A stretch of DNA of 64,000 nucleotides from Nocardioides sp. LHD-245 (GTDB lineage: Bacteria; Actinomycetota; Actinomycetes; Propionibacteriales; Nocardioidaceae): contig NZ_JAVFWN010000013.1 in the NCBI RefSeq assembly GCF_030929495.1, forward strand, positions 62,001 through 126,000. The letters run 5' to 3'. This document shows positions 1 through 8,718 of the stretch, piece after piece. A program made the translations under genes and the position numbers. The notes beneath the pieces are model-generated. The model worked only from the letters and a program-made list of their open reading frames with translations, did no database searches and had not been told where the DNA came from. The first letter of the stretch is position 1. Each line of letters begins with the position of its first letter.

Positions 1-795
1 CTCAAGGTGAAGACCGGCATCAGTCACGCGGCCCTGCGGCCGCGGCTCGCGGTGGTGGACCCGGCGCTGTCGGCGACCCAGCCGCCGGGGGTGCTCGCGG
101 CGGCGGGGATGGACATCCTGTGTCACGCGCTGGAGAGCTACACCGCGCGCTGGTACGGCGAGCTCCCGGCCAAGCAGCCCGAGCAACGGGTGCCCTACTG
201 CGGTGCCAACCCGATCGCCGACCTCTGGTCGGAGCGCGCGCTGGGCCTGTTGGCGGGGTCGTTCCGGGCTGCCGTCCGCGAGGCGAGGGAGGAGGTCGGC
301 GGCACGGGGTCGACGGGGGCAGCCGAGCAGATGGCGCTCGCGGCGACCTTCGCCGGGCTCGGGTTCGGCAACGCCGGCGTCCACATCCCGCATGCCAACG
401 CCTACCCGATCGCGGGACGGGTCCGCGACTTCCGCCCCGCCGACTATCCGCAGGACGAGGCGATGGTGCCGCACGGCATGGCGGTCGCGCTGACCGCGCC
501 CGAGGCCTTCCGCTTCACCTTCGACGCCGCCCCCGAGCGGCACCTGCGGGCGGCCCGGCTGCTGTCGCCCGGCGTCGAGGGCGCGGGCCCGGACGTGCTG
601 CCCGGGGTGATCGCCGCGCTGATGCGGGACATCGGGATCCCCAACGGCCTGGCCGAGGTCGGGTACGCCGCCGGCGACGTCGACGCGCTCGTCGACGGTG
701 CGCTGCAACAGCAGCGGCTGCTCGCGACGGCCCCGAAGGACGTGGCCGGCGAGGATCTCGCGGCGATCATGACCGCCTCGCTCGAGCACTGGTGA
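1..795 (+). CDS. Iron-containing alcohol dehydrogenase, probable hydroxyacid-oxoacid transhydrogenase (3' part)
   Basis: The gene enters from the left edge in frame at base 1, so its N-terminal nucleotide-binding part is missing; 264 codons remain. The metal-site pattern of type III (iron) alcohol dehydrogenases is visible: GMDILCHALESY gives the Asp and first His, HIPHANAYPIAG and VPHGMAVAL the others. The long insert after HALESY and the HIPHANAYPIAG segment resemble the ADHFE1-like hydroxyacid-oxoacid transhydrogenase branch, which couples oxidation of 4-hydroxybutyrate to reduction of 2-oxoglutarate. The substrate is inferred from family resemblance only; a plain Fe-alcohol dehydrogenase remains possible. 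It converges on the amidase gene, with a long inverted repeat between them. Confidence 0.85.
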   Translation, partial: LKVKTGISHAALRPRLAVVDPALSATQPPGVLAAAGMDILCHALESYTARWYGELPAKQPEQRVPYCGANPIADLWSERALGLLAGSFRAAVREAREEVGGTGSTGAAEQMALAATFAGLGFGNAGVHIPHANAYPIAGRVRDFRPADYPQDEAMVPHGMAVALTAPEAFRFTFDAAPERHLRAARLLSPGVEGAGPDVLPGVIAALMRDIGIPNGLAEVGYAAGDVDALVDGALQQQRLLATAPKDVAGEDLAAIMTASLEHW

Positions 796-806
796 GCGGG
801 CTCCTC

Positions 807-869
807 CGTCGTACCGGACGAAATGGTCGTGGATCGGCGCGGATCGCAGCCATTTCGTCCGGTACGACG
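807..869. repeat. 63-nt palindromic element, copy 1
   Basis: Perfect inverted repeat: arms 806-826 and 850-870 (21 bp) with a 23-nt centre. The core 807-869 begins with CGTCGTACCGGAC and ends with its reverse complement. A second element at 29363-29425 has the same total length, the same outer 13 nt (one change in its left arm), the same GGTCGTG at positions 19-25 and GATC at 36-39. It sits between two convergent genes, so it may act as a bidirectional terminator, but no T-tract follows either arm. Confidence 0.8.
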
Positions 870-894
870 GGGGCACAGGCCCGGGGGCCCGAGC

Positions 895-3786
895 TCAGCG
901 GCGGACCTTGACCTTGACCGGTGTCGTCGTGCTCGCTGTGGTGTCGGTGCCGCTGAAGGTGACCCACACCGCGAGCTTGCGGCCCTTGTGGAGCTTGGTC
1001 GACGTCTTCTTGGCCAGCCGGACCGTGACGGTGGACTGGCCGCCCGCGCCGACGGTCGCCGGCGCGGTGAAGGTGCGCTTCCCGATCCGCACCTGGACCA
1101 GGCCGGTGCAGTCGTCGGTGACGCTGGCGCAGCCGATGCTCAACGCCACGCGTGCCTTGCCCCCGCGCAGCTTCGCCTTGGCACGCGGGTCGAGCACGGT
1201 CAGCCGCTTGGCGGCCGCCGGCGTGACGACGGGCGGCTCCGGCAGCGGGTCGAGCGGGTCGACGTCGTCGGGTACCGCGTCGGCGTCGTACTCCAGCCGG
1301 GGTGTGACGTCGGTCGGCAGGACCCGCCCGTTCGCGATCTTGTCGAAGGCGTAGGCGAAGCCCATCAGCTCGGCGTCCTGGAACGCCTTGCCCTGGAGCT
1401 GGAAGCCGACCGGGTTGCCGTTCTCCGTCGCGCCCGCCGGGAAGATGACCGTGGGCACCCCTGCCGCCGACGACTGCGGGTCCTTGCGGCCGAAGCTGGG
1501 CTGGATCGAGTCGTTGAGGTGGATCTCACTGAGCTCGGCGGGGTAGAGCACGGCGTCGACCCCGTTGTCGTCCATCCAGCCTGCGATGTTGTCGCGGTAC
1601 AGCGCGCGGTAGGCCTCGAAGTCACGCTGCTGCTGCTCGGTCATCCCGGTCCCGTCGCCGGTGTAGACCCCGGGGTACTGGTAGGGCACTCGCAGCGGGT
1701 CGTTGGTGATCTGCTCCGGCCGGTCGTACGGCGCGTCGGGGTGCGCGGCCAGCCACTGCAGCCAACCCTCGTAGCCGGTGTTGCCGTAGTTGCCGCGGGT
1801 CGGCGCGGCGGCGAAGTCGGGGATCACCTCGATCGTCGCTCCGGCGGCCTCGAAGTCGGCGAACCTGGCTTCCAGGACGTCGCTGACCTCGCTGGTCCCG
1901 AACGGGTCGTCGAACGCGGTGGCGGGGACGCCGATCACCTTGCCCCGCAGCGCGTCGCCCGACAGGTGTGCCGTCCAGTCGTCGGGGCGGTGGCCGTTGG
2001 CGACGTCATCGAGCACGTCGTCGGGGTTGTCGACCGCCGTCACGTCGAGCAGCAGGGCGAGGTCCTCGATGGACTGCCCGATCCAGCCGACGTAGTCCTG
2101 GATCAGGGTGAGAGGCATGGTGCCCGCGCTGGACTGCATGCCGTCGGTGCCCCGGAGGGAGTACAGGCTGGCGGCGCCCGAGGGCCCCCACAGGGAGTCC
2201 CCGGTCTGGGTGCCCCAGGCTGCGGCGGCGAAGCTCGACGCGACGGCGACGGCCGAGCCGCCGCTGGAGCCGATCGGGCTGCGTGAGGGGTCGAAGGCGT
2301 TCCAGACCATGCCGTAGCCGTTGGGACTGAAGTGGCCGTCGTTGGCGAACTCGGCGAGGTTCGCCTTGCCCAGGACGATCGCCCCGGCCTCGCGCATCAG
2401 GCCGACCTGGAAGGCGTCGGTCGGTGGCTGGTATCCGTCGAACACACGCGAGCCGCCGGTGGTCGGCATGTCCTTGGTGTCGATGATGTCCTTGGCCAGC
2501 ACCGGGATGCCGAGCAGCGGTCGGCTGTCGCCGTTCCTCCGCGCCTGGTCGGCCGCGCGGGCCTGGGCCATCGCGTCGGGCGCGACGGCGATGACCGAGT
2601 TCAGCCCGAGCGGGCCGCGGTCGTAGGCCGCGATCCGGTCGAGGTAGGCCCGGACGATCTGCTGGGAGTTGGTCCGGCCGGCCTTGAGGTCGGCGACCAG
2701 CTCGGTGATGGACTTGCCCACCACGTCGTACGGCGAGGTGGTGGGTGGGGTGACGGCCGCGGTGGCGCCCCGCGCCTGGTTGACCAGCTCGTTCCTCGCG
2801 CGCTGGTCGCACTCCGCGCCGCCGAGGCCGAGCGCGCCCGCGTCGAAGTTGGTGACCGAGCAGAGCTCGGCGACGCTGAGCCCGTCGACGTCGGGCACCG
2901 CGGCCAGGGTCGCGGCCGCGGCCTCCACCCGGCTGACCTCGGACCCGGCCGGTCGCGTGGCACCGAGCACCGCACGGCCCTCGGGCAGGCCGGTCACCAC
3001 GTAGCGCAGGAGTGAGGCGCTGTCCCCCGGCGCCACCGTGATGGTGTTGACGAACCCGGGGTGGTTGGCGGCGTCGCCCGCGGTCGGCAGCGGCGTGCCG
3101 AAGGGGTCGAGCAGGAAGTTGCCCGTCCGGTCGAGCGACTCGGCGCGGTCCGGCGTGCCGAAGACCGTGGCCGACGGGCCGTTCTGGCTGGGGTTCCCGG
3201 CGGCGGTCGTCGGGGTGGACCAGGACGCCCAGCCGTCGGCGCTGTCGATGGTGTCGTCGCCGCTGCCGGTGGCGCTGATCTCGCTCTGGTTCTCGCCGGT
3301 GTCGTAGCCGAGCTGGCCGCCGAAGGCGACCTCGAAGGTCACGGCCTCGTGGGTGGTGTTGGTGAACGTGTCGAGGAAGCGGCCGTAGCTCTCGCCCTCG
3401 GGGACCACGAGCTCGCGGCGCACGACCACACCGTCGACGTCGACGCCCTTCGTCGTCGTGAAGGTCTCGTGGCCGTCGTAGGTGAGACCGAAGCCGCGCA
3501 GCAGCACGCCGTTGAGCCGGCTGGTGCCGTCCTCGACCTCGATCCGCAGACCGCCGTAGCCCTGCAGCGCGTTGCCGCCGGTGCTGCGGACGCTGCCCGT
3601 GTCGAGACCGGGGTTCGCGGCGTCGTGCACGCCCCAGGTGTCGCCGCCGACGGTCGGCACGGAGTTCCACGCGTCCGCGGGCGTCGGGACGGTGGCGAGC
3701 AGGCCGGTGGCCAGGGCTCCGGCCGCGACGCCGGGCAGCAGTCGGCGGCGTAGCGAGGCGCGCAGCGTGTGCGGGTCGGGTCTCAC
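895..3786 (-). CDS. Secreted amidase-signature hydrolase with extra N- and C-terminal domains
   Basis: 963 residues. The GTG at 3784-3786 is chosen because AAGGAG lies 5 nt upstream and a signal peptide follows directly (basic ASLRRRLLPG, hydrophobic core, AxA-like end near residue 39). Residues about 40-370 form an unrecognised extracellular domain. Residues about 370-840 are an amidase-signature domain with the Ser-cisSer-Lys triad: Lys in PVLAKDIIDTKD (about 432), cis-Ser in SPIGSSGGSA (about 507), nucleophile Ser in TQTGDSLWGPSG (about 530). After a Pro/Asp linker, about 100 residues form a Lys-rich beta domain that may bind the wall. The family hydrolyses amide bonds; the substrate is unknown. 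The usual GTDTGGS motif reads GTQTGDS, which may alter specificity. Confidence 0.85.
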   Translation of the reverse strand: MRPDPHTLRASLRRRLLPGVAAGALATGLLATVPTPADAWNSVPTVGGDTWGVHDAANPGLDTGSVRSTGGNALQGYGGLRIEVEDGTSRLNGVLLRGFGLTYDGHETFTTTKGVDVDGVVVRRELVVPEGESYGRFLDTFTNTTHEAVTFEVAFGGQLGYDTGENQSEISATGSGDDTIDSADGWASWSTPTTAAGNPSQNGPSATVFGTPDRAESLDRTGNFLLDPFGTPLPTAGDAANHPGFVNTITVAPGDSASLLRYVVTGLPEGRAVLGATRPAGSEVSRVEAAAATLAAVPDVDGLSVAELCSVTNFDAGALGLGGAECDQRARNELVNQARGATAAVTPPTTSPYDVVGKSITELVADLKAGRTNSQQIVRAYLDRIAAYDRGPLGLNSVIAVAPDAMAQARAADQARRNGDSRPLLGIPVLAKDIIDTKDMPTTGGSRVFDGYQPPTDAFQVGLMREAGAIVLGKANLAEFANDGHFSPNGYGMVWNAFDPSRSPIGSSGGSAVAVASSFAAAAWGTQTGDSLWGPSGAASLYSLRGTDGMQSSAGTMPLTLIQDYVGWIGQSIEDLALLLDVTAVDNPDDVLDDVANGHRPDDWTAHLSGDALRGKVIGVPATAFDDPFGTSEVSDVLEARFADFEAAGATIEVIPDFAAAPTRGNYGNTGYEGWLQWLAAHPDAPYDRPEQITNDPLRVPYQYPGVYTGDGTGMTEQQQRDFEAYRALYRDNIAGWMDDNGVDAVLYPAELSEIHLNDSIQPSFGRKDPQSSAAGVPTVIFPAGATENGNPVGFQLQGKAFQDAELMGFAYAFDKIANGRVLPTDVTPRLEYDADAVPDDVDPLDPLPEPPVVTPAAAKRLTVLDPRAKAKLRGGKARVALSIGCASVTDDCTGLVQVRIGKRTFTAPATVGAGGQSTVTVRLAKKTSTKLHKGRKLAVWVTFSGTDTTASTTTPVKVKVRR

Positions 3787-4040
3787 GAACTCTCCTTCTG
3801 TCGGTCCGACCGGCTCCCGGTCGGGCAGTCGGTCGCTCGGCAAGCTAGCGATCGCGTATGTCGGCGTCGTGTCACCGACGTTTCGGTGAATGCACACCAG
3901 GAAGCCGTGGTGACGGGCGGGGTGGCTCCACGGCGTCCCGGGCGTTCGGGGACTCCTGCACCTGTCCGCCGGGCTCTCCGCGTCGAGACGGTGGGGGAGA
4001 CCTATCTAGACCCCCAGAACCCCTCGAACGTGGAGAACCC

Positions 4041-5360
4041 ATGACCCACCGACCCGGCCGGATCGCCGGTGCCGGGCTCGCCGCCCTGTGCGCCGGTGCC
4101 CTGCTGCTCCCGCTCCCGCACGTCACGCCGCACGCGTCCGCGGCGGCGTCGGGCGCCGGCACGATCACCTACATCAAGGACCACAACGTCTGGATCGCCC
4201 GGGGCGACGGCACCGGCGCCCGTCCGTTGACGACCGACGGCAGCGCGGGACTGCCCTACCGTGCTCCCAGCCAGTCCGACGGCGGCGTGGTCGCCGCCGT
4301 GCGCTACCAGAACATCGTGACCCTGGACCAGCAGGGGCGGGTGCTCGCCGAGATCGACCCGCCCCGACTCCCGAGCTCGCTCGGCGGGACCATGGACGGC
4401 AGCCCGGTCAACGCCGCCATCTCGCCCGACGGTGCCCTCATCGCCTACACCTTCTCGGAGCACTCCTGCACCAACGGCTGCGGCTGGCGCACCGCGACGG
4501 GGTACGTCAGCACGACGGGCGCCGGCACGCCGGCGTCGTACGGAACGTCCTTCTACGGCGACCCGTCCTGGGTGACCAACCGCCGCACCCTGCAGAGCGG
4601 CGGCTACGGCCACCAGGTGATGGTGCACGACGTGGGATCGGCGACCCAGCAGCACTGGTTCGACGACGGCGAGATCTGGTACCCCAGCGAGGACTACGGC
4701 AACACGGAGGTCTCGCCCGACGGCACGATGCTGGCCGGCGTCCGCGGGTACGGCGACGGCCGCGACATCATGACCTACCGGATCAACGGCAACATCCGCT
4801 CGGGCGGTGTCCCCGGCCTCCCCGACGACGCGTGCAACCTCGACGGCGAGGCCGCGGACAAGATCACCGATCCGACCTGGTCGCCCGACAGCACGACGCT
4901 GGCGTTCGGCGCGGCCGACGGGATCTGGACCTTCGCGGACAACAAGAACCCCGCCTGCACCGGTGCGCTGAGCCTGCTGCTGCCGGGCGGCAGTGAGCCG
5001 GACTGGTCCGCCGCGCCGCTCAGCCCGCCGGCCGGCGGCGGCCCGAACGGCGGTCCGAGCGGCGGCGCGAACGGCGGCCAGCCTGGCGACGTCGCGCCGC
5101 TCACGGCGGTGGCGCCGCCGAAGGCCCGCGGCGCGGCCAAGGTGGGCAAGGTGCTGCGCGCCACCACGGGCAGCTGGTCGGCGGGCGTGACGTCCGTCCG
5201 CTACCAGTGGCTGCGCAACGGCCGCCCGATCAAGAAGGCGACCAAGGCCCGTTACCAGGTCACCCGGGCCGATCGTGGGCGCCGGCTGTCGGTGCGGGTC
5301 ACCGTGCAGAACGGCACGGCGAGCGGCGTGGCGGTCAGCAAGGCCAAGCGGGTGCGCTGA
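4041..5360 (+). CDS. Secreted PD40/TolB-like beta-propeller protein with C-terminal Ig-like domain
   Basis: 439 residues from ATG 4041, with TGGAG 5 nt upstream. Signal peptide at residues 1-36 (AALCAGALLLPLPH, then AxA). Residues about 40-325 hold TolB/PD40-type blades, seen in repeats such as ISPDGALIAYTF, VSPDGTMLAG and WSPDSTTLAFG, each a short beta strand after SPD. A Gly/Asn/Pro linker (about 335-355) leads to an Ig-like module of about 85 residues with VRYQWLRNGRPI, common at the ends of secreted Nocardioides proteins. No catalytic motif is visible; a binding or scaffold role outside the cell is the most that can be said. The 250-bp gap upstream, divergent from the amidase, holds TATCTA at 4003-4008 as a possible -10. 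Confidence 0.75.
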   Translation: MTHRPGRIAGAGLAALCAGALLLPLPHVTPHASAAASGAGTITYIKDHNVWIARGDGTGARPLTTDGSAGLPYRAPSQSDGGVVAAVRYQNIVTLDQQGRVLAEIDPPRLPSSLGGTMDGSPVNAAISPDGALIAYTFSEHSCTNGCGWRTATGYVSTTGAGTPASYGTSFYGDPSWVTNRRTLQSGGYGHQVMVHDVGSATQQHWFDDGEIWYPSEDYGNTEVSPDGTMLAGVRGYGDGRDIMTYRINGNIRSGGVPGLPDDACNLDGEAADKITDPTWSPDSTTLAFGAADGIWTFADNKNPACTGALSLLLPGGSEPDWSAAPLSPPAGGGPNGGPSGGANGGQPGDVAPLTAVAPPKARGAAKVGKVLRATTGSWSAGVTSVRYQWLRNGRPIKKATKARYQVTRADRGRRLSVRVTVQNGTASGVAVSKAKRVR

Positions 5361-5390
5361 TCCGGCGCCGGGCGCGTGGGTCCGCCCGTC

Positions 5391-5396
5391 TACCAT
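5391..5396 (+). promoter_or_regulatory. Probable leaderless -10 hexamer TACCAT
   Basis: TACCAT ends exactly 6 nt before GTG 5403. This fits the TAnnnT pattern of actinobacterial leaderless promoters, where transcription starts on the first base of the start codon. It supports the short gene that follows. Confidence 0.5.
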
Positions 5397-5402
5397 CGAC
5401 GG

Positions 5403-5489
5403 GTGAACCCACGCCACCGCCGCCTGATCATCCCGGCCGCGCTGGTGGCGCTCCTGCTCATCGTGATCGTGGCGGCTCTCCTCAAGTGA
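5403..5489 (+). CDS. 28-residue single-pass membrane peptide
   Basis: Short gene: GTG 5403, TGA 5487-5489. The product starts with the basic stretch NPRHRRL, then has one hydrophobic helix (IIPAALVALLLIVIVAALL) and ends in Lys, a positive-inside single-span protein. Support: TACCAT sits 6 nt before the GTG, the codons are GC3-rich, and it fills the gap before the methyltransferase (7 nt). No function is recognised. It could be a membrane-active regulatory peptide or the start of the operon running to 7679. Conservation of the peptide in related genomes would settle whether it is real. Confidence 0.55.
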   Translation: MNPRHRRLIIPAALVALLLIVIVAALLK

Positions 5490-5496
5490 GCGTCCG

Positions 5497-6702
5497 ATGA
5501 GCACCCAGCCGCTCGACGAGGGCCTGGCGCGGGTCCGGGCGGACCTGCTGGCCGAGGACCGCCTGGTCCGGGCTGTCGGCTCGGGCCGCCGCCGGTCCGC
5601 CGCGCCCCCGTGGCGCCGGGTCGAGCTGCGCTGGGTGGATCTCAAGGCGGGGCGCCATCTCCAGGTCGTCCGGTACGACGCCACGCAGGCTCACACCGCC
5701 AACCACGCGCGCGGCGGCGCGGCCGAGGAGGCGGTCGACGCACTGCTGGCCGAGCCGTTCGGCAACTGGACGGTCGAGACCGCCGAGCGGCAGCTGAGCC
5801 TGCGGGTGACCAAGAAGGGCGACGCCGCGGTGCACACGACCGCCCGGAAGAGCGAGGCGCCGGTCGAGCGGAGCCACGACCGGGCCAAGGAGCGGCTGCT
5901 GCCCGAGGACGACCCGGTGTTCGCGGCGCTCGGGCTCGCGGACGCCCAGGGCCGGATCAAGCCCAGCCGGATGGCGAAGTACCGCCAGGTCGAGGACTTC
6001 CTGCGCATCCTCGACCGCTCGGTCGCCGACGCGATCGCCAAGGGGCACCTGCGTACCCCGACCGGGGCCGACCCGTTGCGCGTGGTCGACCTCGGCTGCG
6101 GCAACGGCTATCTCACCTTCACCGCGCAGCGCTACCTCAGCGAGCGCCGCGGCCTGCCGGTCCGGCTGACGGGGGTCGACGTGAAGGAGCAGTCGCGCGA
6201 CCACAACGCCTCGGTTGCGCGGACCCTGGGCATCGAGGCCACCTTCGTCGCCGGCACCATCGGCGACGCGGTCCTCGACGAGGCGCCCGACGTGGTGCTC
6301 GCCCTGCACGCCTGCGACACCGCCACCGACGACGCGCTCGCTCGCGCCGTCGGCTGGGCCGCGCCACTGGTCCTCGCGGCCCCGTGCTGCCACCACGACA
6401 TCGCGGCCCAGCTGCGCACGGCACCCGCCCCGGCGCCGTACGCCTCCCTCGTGCGTGACGGGATCCTGCGCGAGCGCTTCGCCGACACCCTCACCGACAC
6501 CCTGCGCGCGCTGCTGCTGCGGCGTGAGGGCTACCGGGTCGACGTGATGGAGTTCGTCGACAGCCGGCACACGCCGCGCAACACGCTGCTGCGCGCGGTG
6601 CGGACCGGGAAGCCCGGCGACGGCGCGGAGTACGACGACCTGGTGGCCGCCTGGGGCATCAGTCCCCGGCTGGGCGCCCTGCTGGCGGAGCCGCGCGGGT
6701 GA
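5497..6702 (+). CDS. SAM-dependent methyltransferase (Methyltransf_32 / GSTCD-like)
   Basis: 401 residues. The N-terminal half (1-170) is a poorly known domain rich in basic residues. The C-terminal half is a class I SAM fold: motif I VVDLGCGNGYLTF (about 196), acidic ribose contact TGVDVKEQS, and the family hallmarks VLALHACDTATDDAL and APCCHHDI. The HACDTATD/PCCHH pair is typical of the GSTCD and TRM13-type methyltransferases, some of which act on tRNA or other RNA; the substrate here is inferred and unproven. It overlaps the next gene by GTGA (6699-6702), so the two are translationally coupled. Confidence 0.8.
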   Translation: MSTQPLDEGLARVRADLLAEDRLVRAVGSGRRRSAAPPWRRVELRWVDLKAGRHLQVVRYDATQAHTANHARGGAAEEAVDALLAEPFGNWTVETAERQLSLRVTKKGDAAVHTTARKSEAPVERSHDRAKERLLPEDDPVFAALGLADAQGRIKPSRMAKYRQVEDFLRILDRSVADAIAKGHLRTPTGADPLRVVDLGCGNGYLTFTAQRYLSERRGLPVRLTGVDVKEQSRDHNASVARTLGIEATFVAGTIGDAVLDEAPDVVLALHACDTATDDALARAVGWAAPLVLAAPCCHHDIAAQLRTAPAPAPYASLVRDGILRERFADTLTDTLRALLLRREGYRVDVMEFVDSRHTPRNTLLRAVRTGKPGDGAEYDDLVAAWGISPRLGALLAEPRG

Positions 6703-7679
6703 GAAACCTGCTCGCCGGGCTGGTGCTCGCGGTGCCCTTCGCGATCGGGTTCCTCGCGCCGGGCGCCGCCGTCGAGCCGGCACCCGGGGAGCCGGTGTTC
6801 CGGTTCACCGATCCCGAGATCACCGAGTCCAGCGGCCTGGTCGCCCGCGACGGCCTGGTCGTCACGGTCAACGACTCGGGCGACGGCAACCGGATCTTCA
6901 CGGTCGACCCCGCCACCGGCGACACGGTCGGGACCACCCGCTGGCCGGGCGAGGCGCGCGACATCGAGGCCCTCGCCCCCGCCGGCGACGGGGAGGTGTG
7001 GGTCGGCGACATCGGCGACAACCTGGGGTCGCGCGACCACGTCGAGGTGGCCCGGGTGCCGTTCGGCCGCGGCGAGCGCGAGGTCGACGCGCCGACGTAC
7101 GAGCTGGTCTATCCCGACGGACCCCACGACGCCGAGACGCTGCTCGCCGACCCCGCGACCGGGCGGTTGTACGTCGTCGCCAAGGAGTTCATCGGACGCC
7201 TGTACGCCGCCCCCGAGCGGCTCGACCCGGACGGGCCCAACGAGCTGACCGCCGTCGACCAGGTGCTCGGCATCGCCACCGACGGTAGCTTCCACCCGGA
7301 CGGACGGCATCTCGTGCTGCGCAACTACGGCCAGGCCGCCGTCTACACCTGGCCCGGGCTGGAGCGCGTCGCGCAGGTCGACCTGCCGAGCCAGCCGCAG
7401 GGCGAGGGACTCGCGATCAGCGAGACCGGCGAGGTGCTGCTGAGCTCGGAGGGCGAGGGCGCCGAGGTGCTGCGCGTCGAGCTGCCGTTCGACGCGCCGT
7501 CCGCCTCACCGACCGCCTCACCGTCCGACGCGTCGCCTCCGGCGTCGCCGAACGCCGACAGTGAGCGGTCCGCGGTCCCGGCCGACGACGAGCGCTCCCT
7601 GTGGCCGTGGGCCCTGGGCGGGGTCGCGGGGATCGTGATCGTGGGCGTGCTGCTGCGCTCGCTGCGCCCGAGGGACTGA
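6699..7679 (+). CDS. Exported propeller-like protein with C-terminal membrane anchor
   Basis: 326 residues from GTG 6699, sharing GTGA with the stop of the methyltransferase. An N-terminal signal (NLLAGLVLAVPFAIGFLAPGAA) precedes a region of short beta repeats (ESSGLVARDGLVVTVNDSGDG, IEALAPAGDGEVWVGDIGD, GEGLAISETGEVLLSSEG) resembling SdiA-regulated or phytase-like six-bladed propellers. A Ser/Pro/Ala linker (about 265-300) is followed by a transmembrane helix (WALGGVAGIVIVGVLL) and a basic tail, so the domain is held outside the membrane. No enzyme motif is seen. Why it is coupled to an RNA-type methyltransferase is unclear. Confidence 0.7.
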   Translation: MRNLLAGLVLAVPFAIGFLAPGAAVEPAPGEPVFRFTDPEITESSGLVARDGLVVTVNDSGDGNRIFTVDPATGDTVGTTRWPGEARDIEALAPAGDGEVWVGDIGDNLGSRDHVEVARVPFGRGEREVDAPTYELVYPDGPHDAETLLADPATGRLYVVAKEFIGRLYAAPERLDPDGPNELTAVDQVLGIATDGSFHPDGRHLVLRNYGQAAVYTWPGLERVAQVDLPSQPQGEGLAISETGEVLLSSEGEGAEVLRVELPFDAPSASPTASPSDASPPASPNADSERSAVPADDERSLWPWALGGVAGIVIVGVLLRSLRPRD

Positions 7680-7707
7680 GCCGGCCGGTTCCGGGCACCT
7701 GTCCGAC

Positions 7708-8682
7708 GTGGCCCGGCTGCGTCGTACCTCCCCCGACGAGCCGGGCTGGACCCGGCGCCGGGCGGGACGCGGGTTCGTCCATCTCGGGCTCGACGGGCGC
7801 CCGTTGCCGCCGGAGGACGCGGCTCGGTGCAAGGCACTGGTGATCCCCCCGGCGTGGACCGACGTGTGGATCTGCCCGCGCCCCAACGGCCACCTCCAGG
7901 CGGTGGGCGTCGACGCGGCGGGGCGGCGGCAGTACCTCTACCACCCGGACTGGGTGGAGCGGCGGGCCGCGGAGAAGCACGCCCGGGTGGTGCGATTCGG
8001 ACGTCGGCTGCCGCGGGTGCGCGAGCGGGTGCTCGCCGACCTCGCCGACGACGGCCTGGGATCGCGCGCGACCTGCGCCCTCGCGGTCCGGCTGATCGAC
8101 CTGGGCTGCTTCCGGATCGGCAACGACGTGTACGCCGAGGAGTACGGCTCCTTCGGCCTCACCACGCTCGAACGCCGGCACGTGCGGCGCTCCGGAGACG
8201 TGCTCGTCTTCGCGTTCACCGGGAAGTCCGGCATCGAGCATCATGTCGAGGTCGACGATCCGGTGGCGGTGCGCGCCCTCGACCGGCGTCGTCGGCGCCG
8301 GCGGGCCGACCTGCGACTGCTCGACGTCACCGGCACCGAGGTCAACGGCTACCTGCGGGAGGTGAGCGGCCTCGAGGCCACCGCGAAGGACTTCCGCACC
8401 TGGCACGGCACCGTGCTGGCCGCGGCGGCGCTCGCCGAGGCGCCCGGGCCGGACGCCTCGAAGACCGCCCGCAAGCGCGCCGTGGCGGCCGCGATGCGCG
8501 AGGTCGCGGAGTTCCTGGGCAACACTCCCGCGCTCGCGCGCTCGGCGTACGTCGACCCGCGGGTGATGGACGCCTACGAGGAGGGCCAGACGATCCGGGC
8601 CGCCGTCCGGCGCCGGTACGACGACGTCGACGCGCGTCAGGCCGCCCTGGAGCGGGCGACGCTGCGCCTGCTCTCGGGCTAG
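7708..8682 (+). CDS. DNA topoisomerase IB (poxvirus-like type)
   Basis: 324 residues from GTG 7708. The small bacterial/poxvirus topoisomerase IB layout is clear: an N-terminal DNA clamp with KALVIPPAWTDVWICP and GVDAAGRRQYLYHPDW, then the catalytic domain with LGCFRIGND (Arg), FTGKSGIEH (Lys), KDFRTWHGT (Arg) and the nucleophile Tyr in ARSAYVDPRVM (about 281). It relaxes supercoiled DNA through a 3'-phosphotyrosyl intermediate without ATP. The family occurs sporadically in bacteria and is non-essential where tested. It is followed at 36 nt by DUF1905 and macro-domain genes on the same strand. Confidence 0.93.
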   Translation: MARLRRTSPDEPGWTRRRAGRGFVHLGLDGRPLPPEDAARCKALVIPPAWTDVWICPRPNGHLQAVGVDAAGRRQYLYHPDWVERRAAEKHARVVRFGRRLPRVRERVLADLADDGLGSRATCALAVRLIDLGCFRIGNDVYAEEYGSFGLTTLERRHVRRSGDVLVFAFTGKSGIEHHVEVDDPVAVRALDRRRRRRRADLRLLDVTGTEVNGYLREVSGLEATAKDFRTWHGTVLAAAALAEAPGPDASKTARKRAVAAAMREVAEFLGNTPALARSAYVDPRVMDAYEEGQTIRAAVRRRYDDVDARQAALERATLRLLSG

Positions 8683-8718
8683 GGACCACTGATCGGCGGC
8701 CGGTGGGACGATCGACCC

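Noticed and set aside
823-2286. Long open frame opposite the amidase gene
   Set aside because: It has no domain similarity and follows the high-GC third-position pattern of the antisense of a real gene. The same holds for other long antisense frames in the window, such as 4002-5684 (-) and 32422-35307 (-).
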